Program-made: the position numbers and the translations under genes
Part shown: piece after piece, positions 29,907 through 38,782 of the stretch
How the letters are laid out: each line of letters opens with the position of its first letter
Position numbering within the stretch: position 1 is the first letter of the stretch
Notes under the pieces: generated by a model
Told to the model about the DNA's origin: nothing
Database searches by the model: none
What the model saw: the letters and a program-made list of their open reading frames with translations, nothing else
Origin: Ruegeria lacuscaerulensis
Lineage (GTDB): Bacteria > Pseudomonadota > Alphaproteobacteria > Rhodobacterales > Rhodobacteraceae
Assembly: GCF_013031245.1 (NCBI RefSeq)
Contig: NZ_WPZL01000008.1
Span: 103,066-167,065 of the forward strand
Direction: 5' to 3'
DNA: 64,000 bases

Positions 29907-31175
29907 ATGACTTCAAAAGATACTTCTGTGAATGTTCACTACAAAGTCGGCAAATGGTTGCCTTCGGATCAAGACGTGCTGGACGCCTGGTCTGCAAAGA
30001 TTGCAGCAAAAGCCGAAGAAGACACCGGCCCCCTCTTACCATCCGTACAAAGACTCAAGAACCTGATCGAAACAGATGCTAAAGCTTATATGTTCTTTTC
30101 GCAGATGTTTCAGGAGGTTCCGGAAAGCAAGAAGACCTCGCCATCCGGCAAGCCACAAATTCGCGATTATGAGCACATGCTCAGGCTCTTCAATACGATC
30201 ATGACGCACGCACCGGAATTCAATGAAAGCGGCCTGGTCGGATTTCCGTTCAACGCAATCCTGGACTGGTCGATGGCAAATGTTGGCGGCTGGGCCGGAT
30301 TTCTGGACGAGAAAGTCGACACGCATTTGCGTGATATGTTGAATGAATGGGCGGTATTCCTGCAATCGCCAGAAAGCACATTGGTTCTGAGTGACGATCC
30401 CAAATCAGGGTGGTTCGGCGCAGACGCGAAAAAAGCAATGCCCACATTCGCGGAAGATTTCATTTGCGATCCGTCGTTGCCTCATTACGGCTTCAAATCG
30501 TGGGATGATTTCTTCACACGCCGGTTCCGTGAAGGCGTTCGACCAATCGCCGCGCCCGAGGATGACGCTATTGTCGTGAACGCGTGTGAATCTGCCCCTT
30601 ACCGTGTCGCTCGGGGTGTAAAGCTGCGCGATCAGTTCTGGATCAAGGCACAACGCTATGCGTTGCAGTTCATGCTGGACAACGACCCGTATGCGGACCG
30701 GTTTGACGGAGCTACGGTCTATCAGGCGTTCCTGAGCGCGCTCAGCTATCATCGCTGGCACGCACCTGTTTCAGGCCGGGTCGTTAAGACCCGGCGGATT
30801 GATGGAACCTACTATTCCGAAATCTTGCCAGAAGGATTGGACCCGGCGGGCCCAAATGAGTCGCAGGGGTATATTGCCGAGGTGGCGACTCGTGCTCTGA
30901 TCTTCATCGAGGCTGACAACCCGGACATCGGCCTGATGTGTTTTGTTGCCATCGGGATGGCCGAAGTGTCGACCTGCGATGTAACGGTTTACGAAGGCCA
31001 GCATGTCCGGAAGGGCGATGAGATTGGGATGTTCCACTTTGGTGGCTCAACACACTGTTTGGTGTTCCAGCCGGGCGTCGATATTGACTTCGACCTGCAT
31101 GGGCAGGATCCGGGACTGAACAGCACAAACATTCTGGTTAATCAGCGGATTGCGACCGTCGGACCTCGCAGGTAA
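29907..31175 (+). CDS. Phosphatidylserine-decarboxylase-fold decarboxylase (PsiD-like architecture)
   Basis: Protein of 422 residues with an N-terminal helical region of about 170 residues, of the kind found before the catalytic domain in PSD-fold L-tryptophan decarboxylases (PsiD type). The PSD catalytic domain follows. The autocleavage site that makes the pyruvoyl cofactor is seen as FHFGGST with S381, followed by THCLVFQPG. The metal/His region SYHRWHAPVSGRV near residue 290 is also present. No membrane segment is seen, so this is probably a soluble amino-acid decarboxylase rather than a phospholipid enzyme. The ATG at 29907 has AAGG eight bases upstream. It converges, ten bases apart, with an amino-acid antiporter gene, a classical decarboxylase/antiporter pairing. 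Confidence 0.8.
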   Translation: MTSKDTSVNVHYKVGKWLPSDQDVLDAWSAKIAAKAEEDTGPLLPSVQRLKNLIETDAKAYMFFSQMFQEVPESKKTSPSGKPQIRDYEHMLRLFNTIMTHAPEFNESGLVGFPFNAILDWSMANVGGWAGFLDEKVDTHLRDMLNEWAVFLQSPESTLVLSDDPKSGWFGADAKKAMPTFAEDFICDPSLPHYGFKSWDDFFTRRFREGVRPIAAPEDDAIVVNACESAPYRVARGVKLRDQFWIKAQRYALQFMLDNDPYADRFDGATVYQAFLSALSYHRWHAPVSGRVVKTRRIDGTYYSEILPEGLDPAGPNESQGYIAEVATRALIFIEADNPDIGLMCFVAIGMAEVSTCDVTVYEGQHVRKGDEIGMFHFGGSTHCLVFQPGVDIDFDLHGQDPGLNSTNILVNQRIATVGPRR

Positions 31176-31185
31176 AGCCGATATC

Positions 31186-32703
31186 TCAACCTGAAAATAC
31201 CGAAGGCAAGCGTCCGTCAAACAACATCCAGACCGCGACGCCTGCCAGAAGAAGCAGACCTGACGCGACCAAGCCTTCGGTCTTCGAAAATGCGGCTTCT
31301 GAATCCGTTGCCGCCCGGCGAGCCCAATAAAACACGGGCAAACCGGCGGCATATATGACGGCCGCGGCCAACATGAACTGGATGCCGGCGGCATAGACCA
31401 GCCACAGACCGAAACCCGTCGCAAGAAGGCTTGTGACGAAAGCGGTGTTTTTTCCGAGTTTGGCAGTACTGGGATAGCTACCCGTCCAGATGACTTTCCA
31501 GAGAAAGACAGCAGACCCCAAATAGGCTGGCAAGATCACCACTCCGGTGATTGACAGCATCAGGCTCCACGCATTGTCAGCAAAATAGACAAGCACGATA
31601 GCAGCTTGCATGATCGCGGTCGAAATGATCAGCGAATTAGATGCAATACCTGCCTGGTTGGTTTTGGCAAAAAACTTTGGAAAGGTTCCGTCCTTCGCGC
31701 AAACCCAGGGCAGCTGCGCAACAAGCAACGTCCAGACCAGCCAGGAACTGAGCAGGGCGACGATAACGCCGACATTGACAAAGACCTCTCCCCAGTACCC
31801 GACTAGCGACATCATGATACCGGCGGTTGAAGGTGGTGCCATTGCCGCAAGCTGGCTCTGCGACATTACGCCAAACGGCACAACGGATATCAAAACAAAG
31901 ATGACGGTTACAATGAAATAACCCAGTATAGTTGCCCTGCTGACGGTCTTGGCATCAGATCGGTCTGACATCACGACGGCGCATTCTATGCCAATATACA
32001 TCCACAATGTCACCAGCATCGTGCTTTTGATCTGGTCCAGAAGGCTGCCCAAGGGCTTGTCCGGATGCTGCTGGTCAGCGGCGTTTCCCCAAAAATCCGA
32101 TAAAATTAGCCCTTTACCCAACGAGAAATAAACGACGACTGCCAAGAACGCGGCAACAGGTACGAATTTGGCCACGGTTCCGATGCTGTTCAAAAGCGAA
32201 GCGCCTTTGACACCGCGCATCACAAGAAAACACAGGCCCCAAACTATCAGAGAAGATCCAAGCGTCGCCTGCCAGGTATTCCCATCCTCGAAATAAGGTG
32301 GGAAGAAATAATTCAGAGCGTCCATCAGCAAAACGGCATAACTGACATTGCCGAATGCGACCGATAGCCAGTATCCCCAGGCGATCAGGAATCCCGCCAA
32401 CCTGCCAAATCCAGCGCGGGCATACATATAGATACCCGAAGTCATTTCGGGATGGATATCTGCCAGAACCTGAAAGCTGCGGGCTACGAAGAAAATGCCC
32501 AAACCGCTGATCAACCAAGCGATCAAAATGGCGCCAAGTGCTGCCTGCTCGGCCATGTTTTGCGGAATATTGAACACACCGCCGCCGAACATGGCGCTCA
32601 CAACCAGCAGTGTCATGGCAAACAGGCCGAGTTTCTTAGGCGCCGACCTGTTTTGAGAATCGTCCTTTTGCACGCTAGAACTTGTGTTTGTTTGTACAGC
32701 CAT
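31186..32703 (-). CDS. APC-family amino acid/amine antiporter
   Basis: Amino acid-polyamine-organocation transporter of 505 residues with twelve or more helices. Helix 1 carries the unwound substrate loop as MFGGGVFNIPQNMAE, near residue 38, as in arginine/agmatine and related antiporters. The ATG at 32703 gives MAVQTNTSS; a longer frame to 32757 is open without a ribosome site. The neighbouring decarboxylase suggests exchange of an amino acid for its amine. The substrate is not known, and aromatic amino acids are possible given the PsiD-like enzyme. Confidence 0.82.
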   Translation of the reverse strand: MAVQTNTSSSVQKDDSQNRSAPKKLGLFAMTLLVVSAMFGGGVFNIPQNMAEQAALGAILIAWLISGLGIFFVARSFQVLADIHPEMTSGIYMYARAGFGRLAGFLIAWGYWLSVAFGNVSYAVLLMDALNYFFPPYFEDGNTWQATLGSSLIVWGLCFLVMRGVKGASLLNSIGTVAKFVPVAAFLAVVVYFSLGKGLILSDFWGNAADQQHPDKPLGSLLDQIKSTMLVTLWMYIGIECAVVMSDRSDAKTVSRATILGYFIVTVIFVLISVVPFGVMSQSQLAAMAPPSTAGIMMSLVGYWGEVFVNVGVIVALLSSWLVWTLLVAQLPWVCAKDGTFPKFFAKTNQAGIASNSLIISTAIMQAAIVLVYFADNAWSLMLSITGVVILPAYLGSAVFLWKVIWTGSYPSTAKLGKNTAFVTSLLATGFGLWLVYAAGIQFMLAAAVIYAAGLPVFYWARRAATDSEAAFSKTEGLVASGLLLLAGVAVWMLFDGRLPSVFSG

Positions 32704-33433
32704 AATTACTTTTTTTTCATACTGGGTCGAAATGGCCTTGTCTGGCTCAGGTCGCACAATGGAAGCAACGAATTTGGTTAAGTGTATGGCCTAGAGGCCA
32801 ACAACGTAAACCATTGGATTTGAATCCATGCCCATCGCCTTTGTAAACTCTGGGCGAAAGCGGGGCTTGGTATTGCTCAGAGAACTTGCAGATCGGGCAC
32901 GGAGTTACGGTTCCGTGCAACAGGTGTTAGAGGCCGGTCGCAATACATAGCCGACCTTGGTTTAATGCAATTTCAAAGGTGACCTCGCGGATAATGCCAG
33001 CCTTTTCTGTAGCCATTTGAAAATCAACAAAACACAAGCCAATCGTCGGCCAGTTCACCGACAAATGATGGGCTGGCGGTCGACGGTATTTCGTTCGGAT
33101 TATGAGTTTCGCCAGATCTCTTCCGGGTCCCGGCGCAAAACGCCGCATGGAAATTGGACGAACACCACAAACAGGATGACATCCTTCGGATATTTCGCGC
33201 GCTTTAAAGAGACCATGAGCTGGCCTGCAACTTGATGGAACCGTATGTCACCCACTTTCTCATCCTGAGTGCGTCAATGGACGAAAAATCGCGACATAAC
33301 CAATTAACCAACTCGTTTGGAAAATTCCGATTTTTCAAAACTTTTCGAATAGAGCTGTCGCATTTTTGCGGGTGGTCCACACTTTCTGTCCGGCGCATAT
33401 TTCGTGGCACACGGTATTTCTTCAGGAGCTTAC
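32704..33433. other. Intergenic region between divergent genes; nothing recognised
   Basis: This 730-base stretch separates the antiporter gene from allE. Several short frames exist but none resembles a protein family or has a ribosome site. The right end is AT-rich near 33300-33350 and probably holds the allE promoter. It may contain decayed DNA. Confidence 0.5.
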
Positions 33434-34303
33434 ATGAGCACCAAGTATTTCGCGCCGCACGGGGGACTTCCCGGGCAGGACCAACTGTTGACTGACCGCG
33501 CTGTTTTTACGGACGCTTATGCCGTGATCCCCAAGGGCACGATGCGAGATATTGTGACCAGTTTTCTACCGTTCTGGGAAAATACGCGCTTGTGGGTAAT
33601 TTCTCGTCCGCTGAGCGGCTTTGCCGAGACCTTCTCGCAATACATTATGGAAGTCGAAGCCGGCGGCGGCTCTGACCGGCCAGAGACCGACCCCGAGGCC
33701 GAGGGAGTTTTGTTCGTTGTCGAGGGAACCGCAACGTTAAACGTCGACGGCAATACCTATCAATTGACACCTGGTGGATACGCCTATTTGCCGCCCGCAA
33801 GTGACTGGACCCTGCGCAATCAAGGGGATGAAATCCTGCGGTTCCATTGGATTCGAAAAGCTTACGAAGCGGTCGAGGGGCTGGATACCCCCGATGTTTT
33901 GATCCTGAACGAAAACGACATCGCGCCGACGCCGATGCCCGGCACTGAAGGTAAGTGGGCCACAACGCGATTTGTCGACCCTAACGATTTGCGTCACGAC
34001 ATGCATGTCACGGTGGTGACCTTCGAGCCTGGCGCCGTCATCCCTTTCCTTGAAACCCATGTGATGGAGCACGGTCTCTATGTACTGGAAGGAAAGGCGG
34101 TCTACCGATTGAACAATGACTGGGTCGAAGTGGAGGCAGGCGATTACATGTGGTTACGCGCGTTCTGCCCCCAGGCTTGCTATGCAGGTGGTCCGGGTAA
34201 ATTCCGGTACTTGCTCTATAAAGATGTGAACCGTCATATGGCGCTGCGACCAGGACCGGCCGCCTACCCGCAGCACCATCGCCTCAGGACAGCAGCGGAG
34301 TAA
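33434..34303 (+). CDS. allE: (S)-ureidoglycine aminohydrolase
   Basis: Bicupin manganese enzyme of 289 residues that converts (S)-ureidoglycine to (S)-ureidoglycolate and ammonia in the allantoin pathway. Two cupin domains are visible: residues about 60-130 (VLFVVEGTATLNVDG) and about 195-270. The second carries the metal site in PFLETHVMEHGLYVLEGKAVY. Length and the ending RPGPAAYPQHHR are typical for AllE. AGGAG lies seven bases before the ATG. Its 3' end overlaps the 3' end of bhcR by 20 bases in tail-to-tail orientation. It is separated from the other purine genes by the whole beta-hydroxyaspartate cycle operon. Confidence 0.92.
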   Translation: MSTKYFAPHGGLPGQDQLLTDRAVFTDAYAVIPKGTMRDIVTSFLPFWENTRLWVISRPLSGFAETFSQYIMEVEAGGGSDRPETDPEAEGVLFVVEGTATLNVDGNTYQLTPGGYAYLPPASDWTLRNQGDEILRFHWIRKAYEAVEGLDTPDVLILNENDIAPTPMPGTEGKWATTRFVDPNDLRHDMHVTVVTFEPGAVIPFLETHVMEHGLYVLEGKAVYRLNNDWVEVEAGDYMWLRAFCPQACYAGGPGKFRYLLYKDVNRHMALRPGPAAYPQHHRLRTAAE

Positions 34304-35132
34304 CGGATCCGCCGATGGCCAGAGTTAGTTGATGAGCCGCCTCCATGACGGGGCGGCTTAGTCGTTCGATTTCGGCCACGCTGACCCGACTGGTGGGCCC
34401 GGAGACCGAGATTCCGGCGACCGCCTCCCGGTTGATGTCGAAGACCGGCGCTGCAATGCACCGCATGCCCGCGTTCTTCTCTTCGTTATCCACTGAGAAT
34501 CCCTGCGCTCTGACGGTTGCGAGGTCCTCTTTCAGCGCCTCCGGATCGGTAATCGACCGATCCGTGAAGGCCTGTAATTCCACGGCGGCCAACAGCCGGT
34601 CCAACCTGTCTTCGTCCATGTGAGCCAGCAGCGCTTTTCCGATACCCGATGCATGCATTGGCGACAGCGTACCGGGCGGAAAGAACGCACGAATAGTCGC
34701 ATGCGTTTCCACCTGGCTCAGGAAAAGCACAGATCCTTCTTTCTCGATGCCCAGGTTGGCCGTCTCGCCCGTGGCTTCCATCAGTTTGCGCATAACCGGT
34801 CTGGCCCGGTCTACAAGGCTGGTTCGGCGCAGAAAACGTGATCCAATAACGAATGCGCGGGGACCGATATGCCAGACCTGTTCATCGTGATCGAACTCAA
34901 CAAGCCCCCTGCCTTCCAGTGTCACAAGGATGCGGTACACGGTGGCCGGGGATTGGCTCATTTCTTCGGATAGCGTGGTCAGTGCCTTGCCTTGCGCTTC
35001 GCTCAAATACTCAAAGACTTCCATCGCCCGATCGAGGGATTTGATCGTGTTCTGTGCTGTCTTATCATCCCATCCCCTTGGTCTTCCCCGGGCTTTTCGG
35101 CGGGATCCGGAGCCATTATCTTGAGAATCCAT
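34284..35132 (-). CDS. bhcR: IclR-family regulator of the beta-hydroxyaspartate cycle
   Basis: IclR-type regulator of 282 residues. A basic tail (RRKARGRPRGWDD) precedes the winged helix at about 30-90 (SQSPATVYRILVTLEGRGLVEF). The ligand-binding GAF-like domain fills the rest, including SPMHASGIGKALLAHM. Divergent placement next to bhcA identifies it as BhcR, the glyoxylate-responsive regulator described for Paracoccus. The ATG at 35132 has AAAGGG five bases upstream; longer starts at 35171 and 35195 lack one. A perfect inverted repeat at 35231-35246 between the two genes is a candidate operator. Confidence 0.9.
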   Translation of the reverse strand: MDSQDNGSGSRRKARGRPRGWDDKTAQNTIKSLDRAMEVFEYLSEAQGKALTTLSEEMSQSPATVYRILVTLEGRGLVEFDHDEQVWHIGPRAFVIGSRFLRRTSLVDRARPVMRKLMEATGETANLGIEKEGSVLFLSQVETHATIRAFFPPGTLSPMHASGIGKALLAHMDEDRLDRLLAAVELQAFTDRSITDPEALKEDLATVRAQGFSVDNEEKNAGMRCIAAPVFDINREAVAGISVSGPTSRVSVAEIERLSRPVMEAAHQLTLAIGGSVTPLLS

Positions 35133-35230
35133 AAAAACCCTTTGATCATTTGTGAAAGAGGAATTCACCATATGAAAAATATAAGCCACTGACAACTATA
35201 AATTAAATCACCATCTATGCGTTTTGAAAG

Positions 35231-35246
35231 ACATTTACAAAAATGT
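35231..35246. promoter_or_regulatory. Candidate BhcR operator
   Basis: ACATTT and AAATGT form a perfect inverted repeat around ACAA in the 169-base region between divergent bhcR and bhcA. It lies 56 bases before the bhcA start, a position suited to a regulator acting on that promoter. Confidence 0.4.
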
Positions 35247-35301
35247 ATCAGGTTGAACGGCTGGATCTTATTGTGTGGTCAACGACGGAAGGAGACCATC
35301 C

Positions 35302-36492
35302 ATGAGCTTTCAAAACCCCGTTTTCATCCCGGGCCCGACCAATATCCCTGAAAGCCTGCGCAAGGCCTGCGATATGCCGACGATCGACCATCGCTCGCCG
35401 CTGTTTGGGCAGATTCTGCACCCTGCGCGTGAAGGCGTACGCAAAGTTCTCAAAAGCGACAGCGCCGAGGTCTTCATCTTCCCCTCAACCGGGACCGGCG
35501 GCTGGGAAACCGCTTTGACCAACACCCTGTCGGCTGGCGACAAGGTTTTGGCCGCCCGCAACGGCATGTTCAGCCATCGTTGGATCGACATGTGCCAGCG
35601 CCATGAGTTGAATGTCGAGGTTGTCGAAACCCCCTGGGGCGAAGGCCTGCCTGCCGATCGCTACGAAGAGATTCTGACTGCTGACACGAACCACGAAATC
35701 AAGGTTGTTCTTGCTACGCACAATGAAACGGCAACGGGCGTGAAGTCGGATATTGCTGCCGTGCGCAAAGCGCTGAACGCCGCCGGGCATCCGGCTATGC
35801 TGTTCGTTGATGGCGTTTCATCTATCGCGTCCATGGACTTCCGCTTTGACGAATGGGGCGTCGATGTCGCCGTCACGGGATCGCAAAAAGGGTTCATGCT
35901 GACAGCGGGTCTTGCCATTGTCGGCTTTAGCCAAAAGGCGATGGACGCAACCAAGACCGGCACCCTGCCCCGCACCTTTTTCGATGTGCATGACATGGCC
36001 AAGGGCTACGCAAACAACGCCTATCCCTACACGCCCGCAGTTGGCTTGATGAACGGCCTCAACCAGGCCTGTGATATGCTGCTGAGTGAAGGTCTGGAAA
36101 ACGTCTTTGCCCGGCATCACCGCATTGCAGAAGGTGTCCGCGCCGCCGTAGGCGCTTGGGGGCTGGAGCTTTGCGCAGCCAACCCGTCGGTGTATTCTGA
36201 CACCGTGAGCGCGATCCGCACGCCGAACGGCTTCAACGCGACTGACATCGTTACCCACGCTGCCGACAAATACGGTGTTGCCTTTGGCGTCGGCCTTGGT
36301 GAAGTCGCCGGCAAGGTATTCCGCATCGGACATCTGGGAAGCTTGACGGATGTCATGGCTCTGTCCGGGATTGCCACCGCTGAAATGTGCATGGCCGATC
36401 TGGGCCTGAACATCGAACTTGGTTCCGGCGTGGCCGCAGCACAGGAATACTATCGCGGTCATCCGGCGGCAGCTCAGAAGGACGCTGCATGA
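35302..36492 (+). CDS. bhcA: Aspartate--glyoxylate aminotransferase (beta-hydroxyaspartate cycle)
   Basis: Class V aminotransferase of 396 residues that moves the amino group of aspartate to glyoxylate, giving oxaloacetate and glycine: the first and closing step of the beta-hydroxyaspartate cycle. The PLP lysine is K196 (VTGSQKGFML) and the pyridine-nitrogen Asp is D170 (LFVDGVSS). The STGTGGWE loop near 62 binds the cofactor phosphate. The ATG at 35302 has GGAAGGAG upstream. It leads a bhcABCD operon whose order matches the described cycle, which makes BhcA a better name than serine- or alanine-glyoxylate aminotransferase. Confidence 0.94.
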   Translation: MSFQNPVFIPGPTNIPESLRKACDMPTIDHRSPLFGQILHPAREGVRKVLKSDSAEVFIFPSTGTGGWETALTNTLSAGDKVLAARNGMFSHRWIDMCQRHELNVEVVETPWGEGLPADRYEEILTADTNHEIKVVLATHNETATGVKSDIAAVRKALNAAGHPAMLFVDGVSSIASMDFRFDEWGVDVAVTGSQKGFMLTAGLAIVGFSQKAMDATKTGTLPRTFFDVHDMAKGYANNAYPYTPAVGLMNGLNQACDMLLSEGLENVFARHHRIAEGVRAAVGAWGLELCAANPSVYSDTVSAIRTPNGFNATDIVTHAADKYGVAFGVGLGEVAGKVFRIGHLGSLTDVMALSGIATAEMCMADLGLNIELGSGVAAAQEYYRGHPAAAQKDAA

Positions 36493-36506
36493 TGAAGGAT
36501 TGTAAC

Positions 36507-37460
36507 ATGTACATCCCTACCTATGAGGACATGCTCGCGGCTCATGATCGGATCGAGCCCTATATCCGTCGCACCCCGGTCCGTACGTCGGACTACCTCA
36601 ATGAATTGACCGGGGCGCAACTGTTCTTCAAGTGTGAGAACTTTCAGGAACCAGGCGCCTTCAAGGTGCGGGGCGCCACCAATGCGGTGTTCGGCCTTGA
36701 TGAGGAGCAGGCACAAAAAGGCGTTGCGACCCATTCTTCGGGCAACCACGCATCTTGCCTGTCTTATGCGGCGATGAAGCGGGGCATCCCGTGTAACGTG
36801 GTTATGCCACGCACAGCGCCGCAGGCGAAGAAAGATACTGTTCGTCGCTATGGTGGCAAGATTACCGAATGTGAGCCCTCAACTTCGTCTCGCGAGGCGA
36901 CGTTTGCCGAAGTTCAGGCGGCCACGGGCGGGGATTTTGTCCACCCCTATAACGATCCGCGGGTGATCGCCGGACAGGGAACGTGTTCGCGCGAGTTCAT
37001 AGAACAGACCGATGGTCTGGACGCGGTTGTCGCCCCAATCGGAGGTGGCGGCATGGTATCAGGCACCTGCCTGACATTGTCTACTCTGGCTCCTGAAACT
37101 GCGATCATCGCGGCAGAACCCGAACAGGCCGACGATGCTTATCGAAGCTTCAAGGCTGGCCACATCATCGCCGATGATGCCCCAAAGACGATTGCCGACG
37201 GACTGCTGGTCCCGCTGAAGGACCTCACCTGGCACTTCGTGTCAAACCACGTATCCGAGATCTACACCGCCTCGGAACAAGAGATCATCGATGCGATGAA
37301 ACTGACGTGGAAGCACCTGCGGATCGTGATGGAGCCATCCTCGGCCGTACCGCTGGCCACGATCCTGAAGAACCCGGACGCTTTCAAAGGCAAGCGTGTC
37401 GGTCTGATCATTACCGGGGGCAATGTCGATCTCGACAAGCTGCCTTGGATGAATGCGTGA
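36507..37460 (+). CDS. bhcB: beta-Hydroxyaspartate dehydratase
   Basis: PLP fold-type II dehydratase of about 317 residues, in the serine/threonine dehydratase family, that converts erythro-beta-hydroxyaspartate to iminosuccinate. The PLP lysine is K53 (EPGAFKVRGATNA), the phosphate loop is the SSGNHA stretch, and the glycine loop is PIGGGGMVSG. I chose the ATG at 36507 (MYIPTYEDML, AAGGA seven bases upstream). An ATG at 36489, overlapping the bhcA stop, also has AAGGA and would add six residues. It is the second gene of the bhc operon. Confidence 0.92.
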   Translation: MYIPTYEDMLAAHDRIEPYIRRTPVRTSDYLNELTGAQLFFKCENFQEPGAFKVRGATNAVFGLDEEQAQKGVATHSSGNHASCLSYAAMKRGIPCNVVMPRTAPQAKKDTVRRYGGKITECEPSTSSREATFAEVQAATGGDFVHPYNDPRVIAGQGTCSREFIEQTDGLDAVVAPIGGGGMVSGTCLTLSTLAPETAIIAAEPEQADDAYRSFKAGHIIADDAPKTIADGLLVPLKDLTWHFVSNHVSEIYTASEQEIIDAMKLTWKHLRIVMEPSSAVPLATILKNPDAFKGKRVGLIITGGNVDLDKLPWMNA

Positions 37461-37502
37461 CCGCTGACCAACAGACATCAATCCCGAAATAGGAATACGG
37501 AA

Positions 37503-38666
37503 ATGAAAGATATGACCAATCTCGACAATTTCGAAGTAGGCTATGACATTCCGGCCAAGCCCGGAATGGATGCAGCAGATATCCAGACCCCCAGCCTGGT
37601 TCTGGATCTCGACGCGCTTGAGCGCAACATCAAAAAAATGGGCGACTATGCCAAGGCCCATGGCATGCGTCACCGCGTGCATGGGAAAATGCACAAATCT
37701 GTCGACGTGGCCAAACTGCAGGAGAAAATCGGCGGTGCTGTCGGTGTCTGCTGTCAGAAGGTCTCGGAGGCGGAAGTATTTGTACGCGGCGGCATCAAGG
37801 ACGTTCTGGTATCAAACCAAGTGCGCGATCCCGCCAAAATCGACCGCCTTGCCAGCCTCCCAAAGCTGGGCAGCCGCATCATCGTTTGTGTCGATGATCT
37901 GGACAACGTTGCGGATCTTTCAGGCGCGGCGGTCGATCACGGCACACAGCTTGAGGTCTTCATTGAAATCGACTGTGGTGCAGGGCGTTGCGGTGTGACC
38001 ACCACGCCCGAAGTGATCGAGATTGCCAAAGCAGTGGAAGCGGCCGAAAACCTGAAATTCACCGGCATCCAGGCCTATCAGGGCGCGATGCAGCATCTTG
38101 ACAGCTACGAAGCGCGCAAGGAAAAACTCGATACCGCCATCGCGATGGTGAAAGACGCCGTTGAGGGCCTCAAAGCTGAAGGTATCGAATGCGAACTGGT
38201 CTCGGGTGGCGGCACCGGTTCCTACTACTTCGAGTCCAACTCGGGCGTGTACAACGAACTGCAATGCGGTTCCTACGCCTTTATGGATGCCGATTACGGT
38301 CGCATCCTGGACAAAGATGGCAACCGGATCGACCAGGGCGAGTGGGAAAATGCCTTCTTCATTCTAACCAGCGTCATGAGCCACGCCAAGGCTGACAAGG
38401 CAATCGTCGATGCGGGCCTCAAGGCTCAGTCGGTTGACAGCGGTCTGCCGGTCGTCTTTGGCCGCGATGATGTCGAGTATATCAAATGTTCGGACGAACA
38501 TGGCGTCGTCATGGATCCGAATGGGGTGCTCAAGGTCAACGACAAGCTCAAGCTGGTGCCGGGGCATTGCGACCCGACCGCAAACGTACACGACTGGTAT
38601 GTTGGCGTTCGCAACGGCAAGGTCGAATCCGTCTGGCCCGTATCCGCGCGCGGCCGCGCGTATTGA
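37503..38666 (+). CDS. bhcC: beta-Hydroxyaspartate aldolase
   Basis: Fold-type III PLP aldolase of 387 residues, of the D-threonine-aldolase family, that condenses glycine and glyoxylate to erythro-beta-hydroxyaspartate. The PLP lysine is in RVHGKMHKS (K62). The divalent metal site typical of this family is near the C-terminus in PGHCDPT. It is the carbon-carbon-bond-forming enzyme of the cycle. It starts 42 bases after bhcB and is followed by bhcD, so the whole cycle is one operon. Confidence 0.93.
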   Translation: MKDMTNLDNFEVGYDIPAKPGMDAADIQTPSLVLDLDALERNIKKMGDYAKAHGMRHRVHGKMHKSVDVAKLQEKIGGAVGVCCQKVSEAEVFVRGGIKDVLVSNQVRDPAKIDRLASLPKLGSRIIVCVDDLDNVADLSGAAVDHGTQLEVFIEIDCGAGRCGVTTTPEVIEIAKAVEAAENLKFTGIQAYQGAMQHLDSYEARKEKLDTAIAMVKDAVEGLKAEGIECELVSGGGTGSYYFESNSGVYNELQCGSYAFMDADYGRILDKDGNRIDQGEWENAFFILTSVMSHAKADKAIVDAGLKAQSVDSGLPVVFGRDDVEYIKCSDEHGVVMDPNGVLKVNDKLKLVPGHCDPTANVHDWYVGVRNGKVESVWPVSARGRAY

Positions 38667-38782
38667 TCCAACCTTACAAAGGTAGGGAGGTCCGGCTGGG
38701 AGGCAGCCGGACAGTCGCCCGTGTGTATGCTCTCCTTCCGGCGGTGGCACACGGGCGCACGAATGTTTGATTGGAGAAAGAC

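Noticed and set aside
32927..33148. A 73-codon minus-strand frame in the antiporter-allE gap.
   Set aside because: Its N-terminal part (RRPPAHH) is chance-like, with no ribosome site and no recognisable domain.
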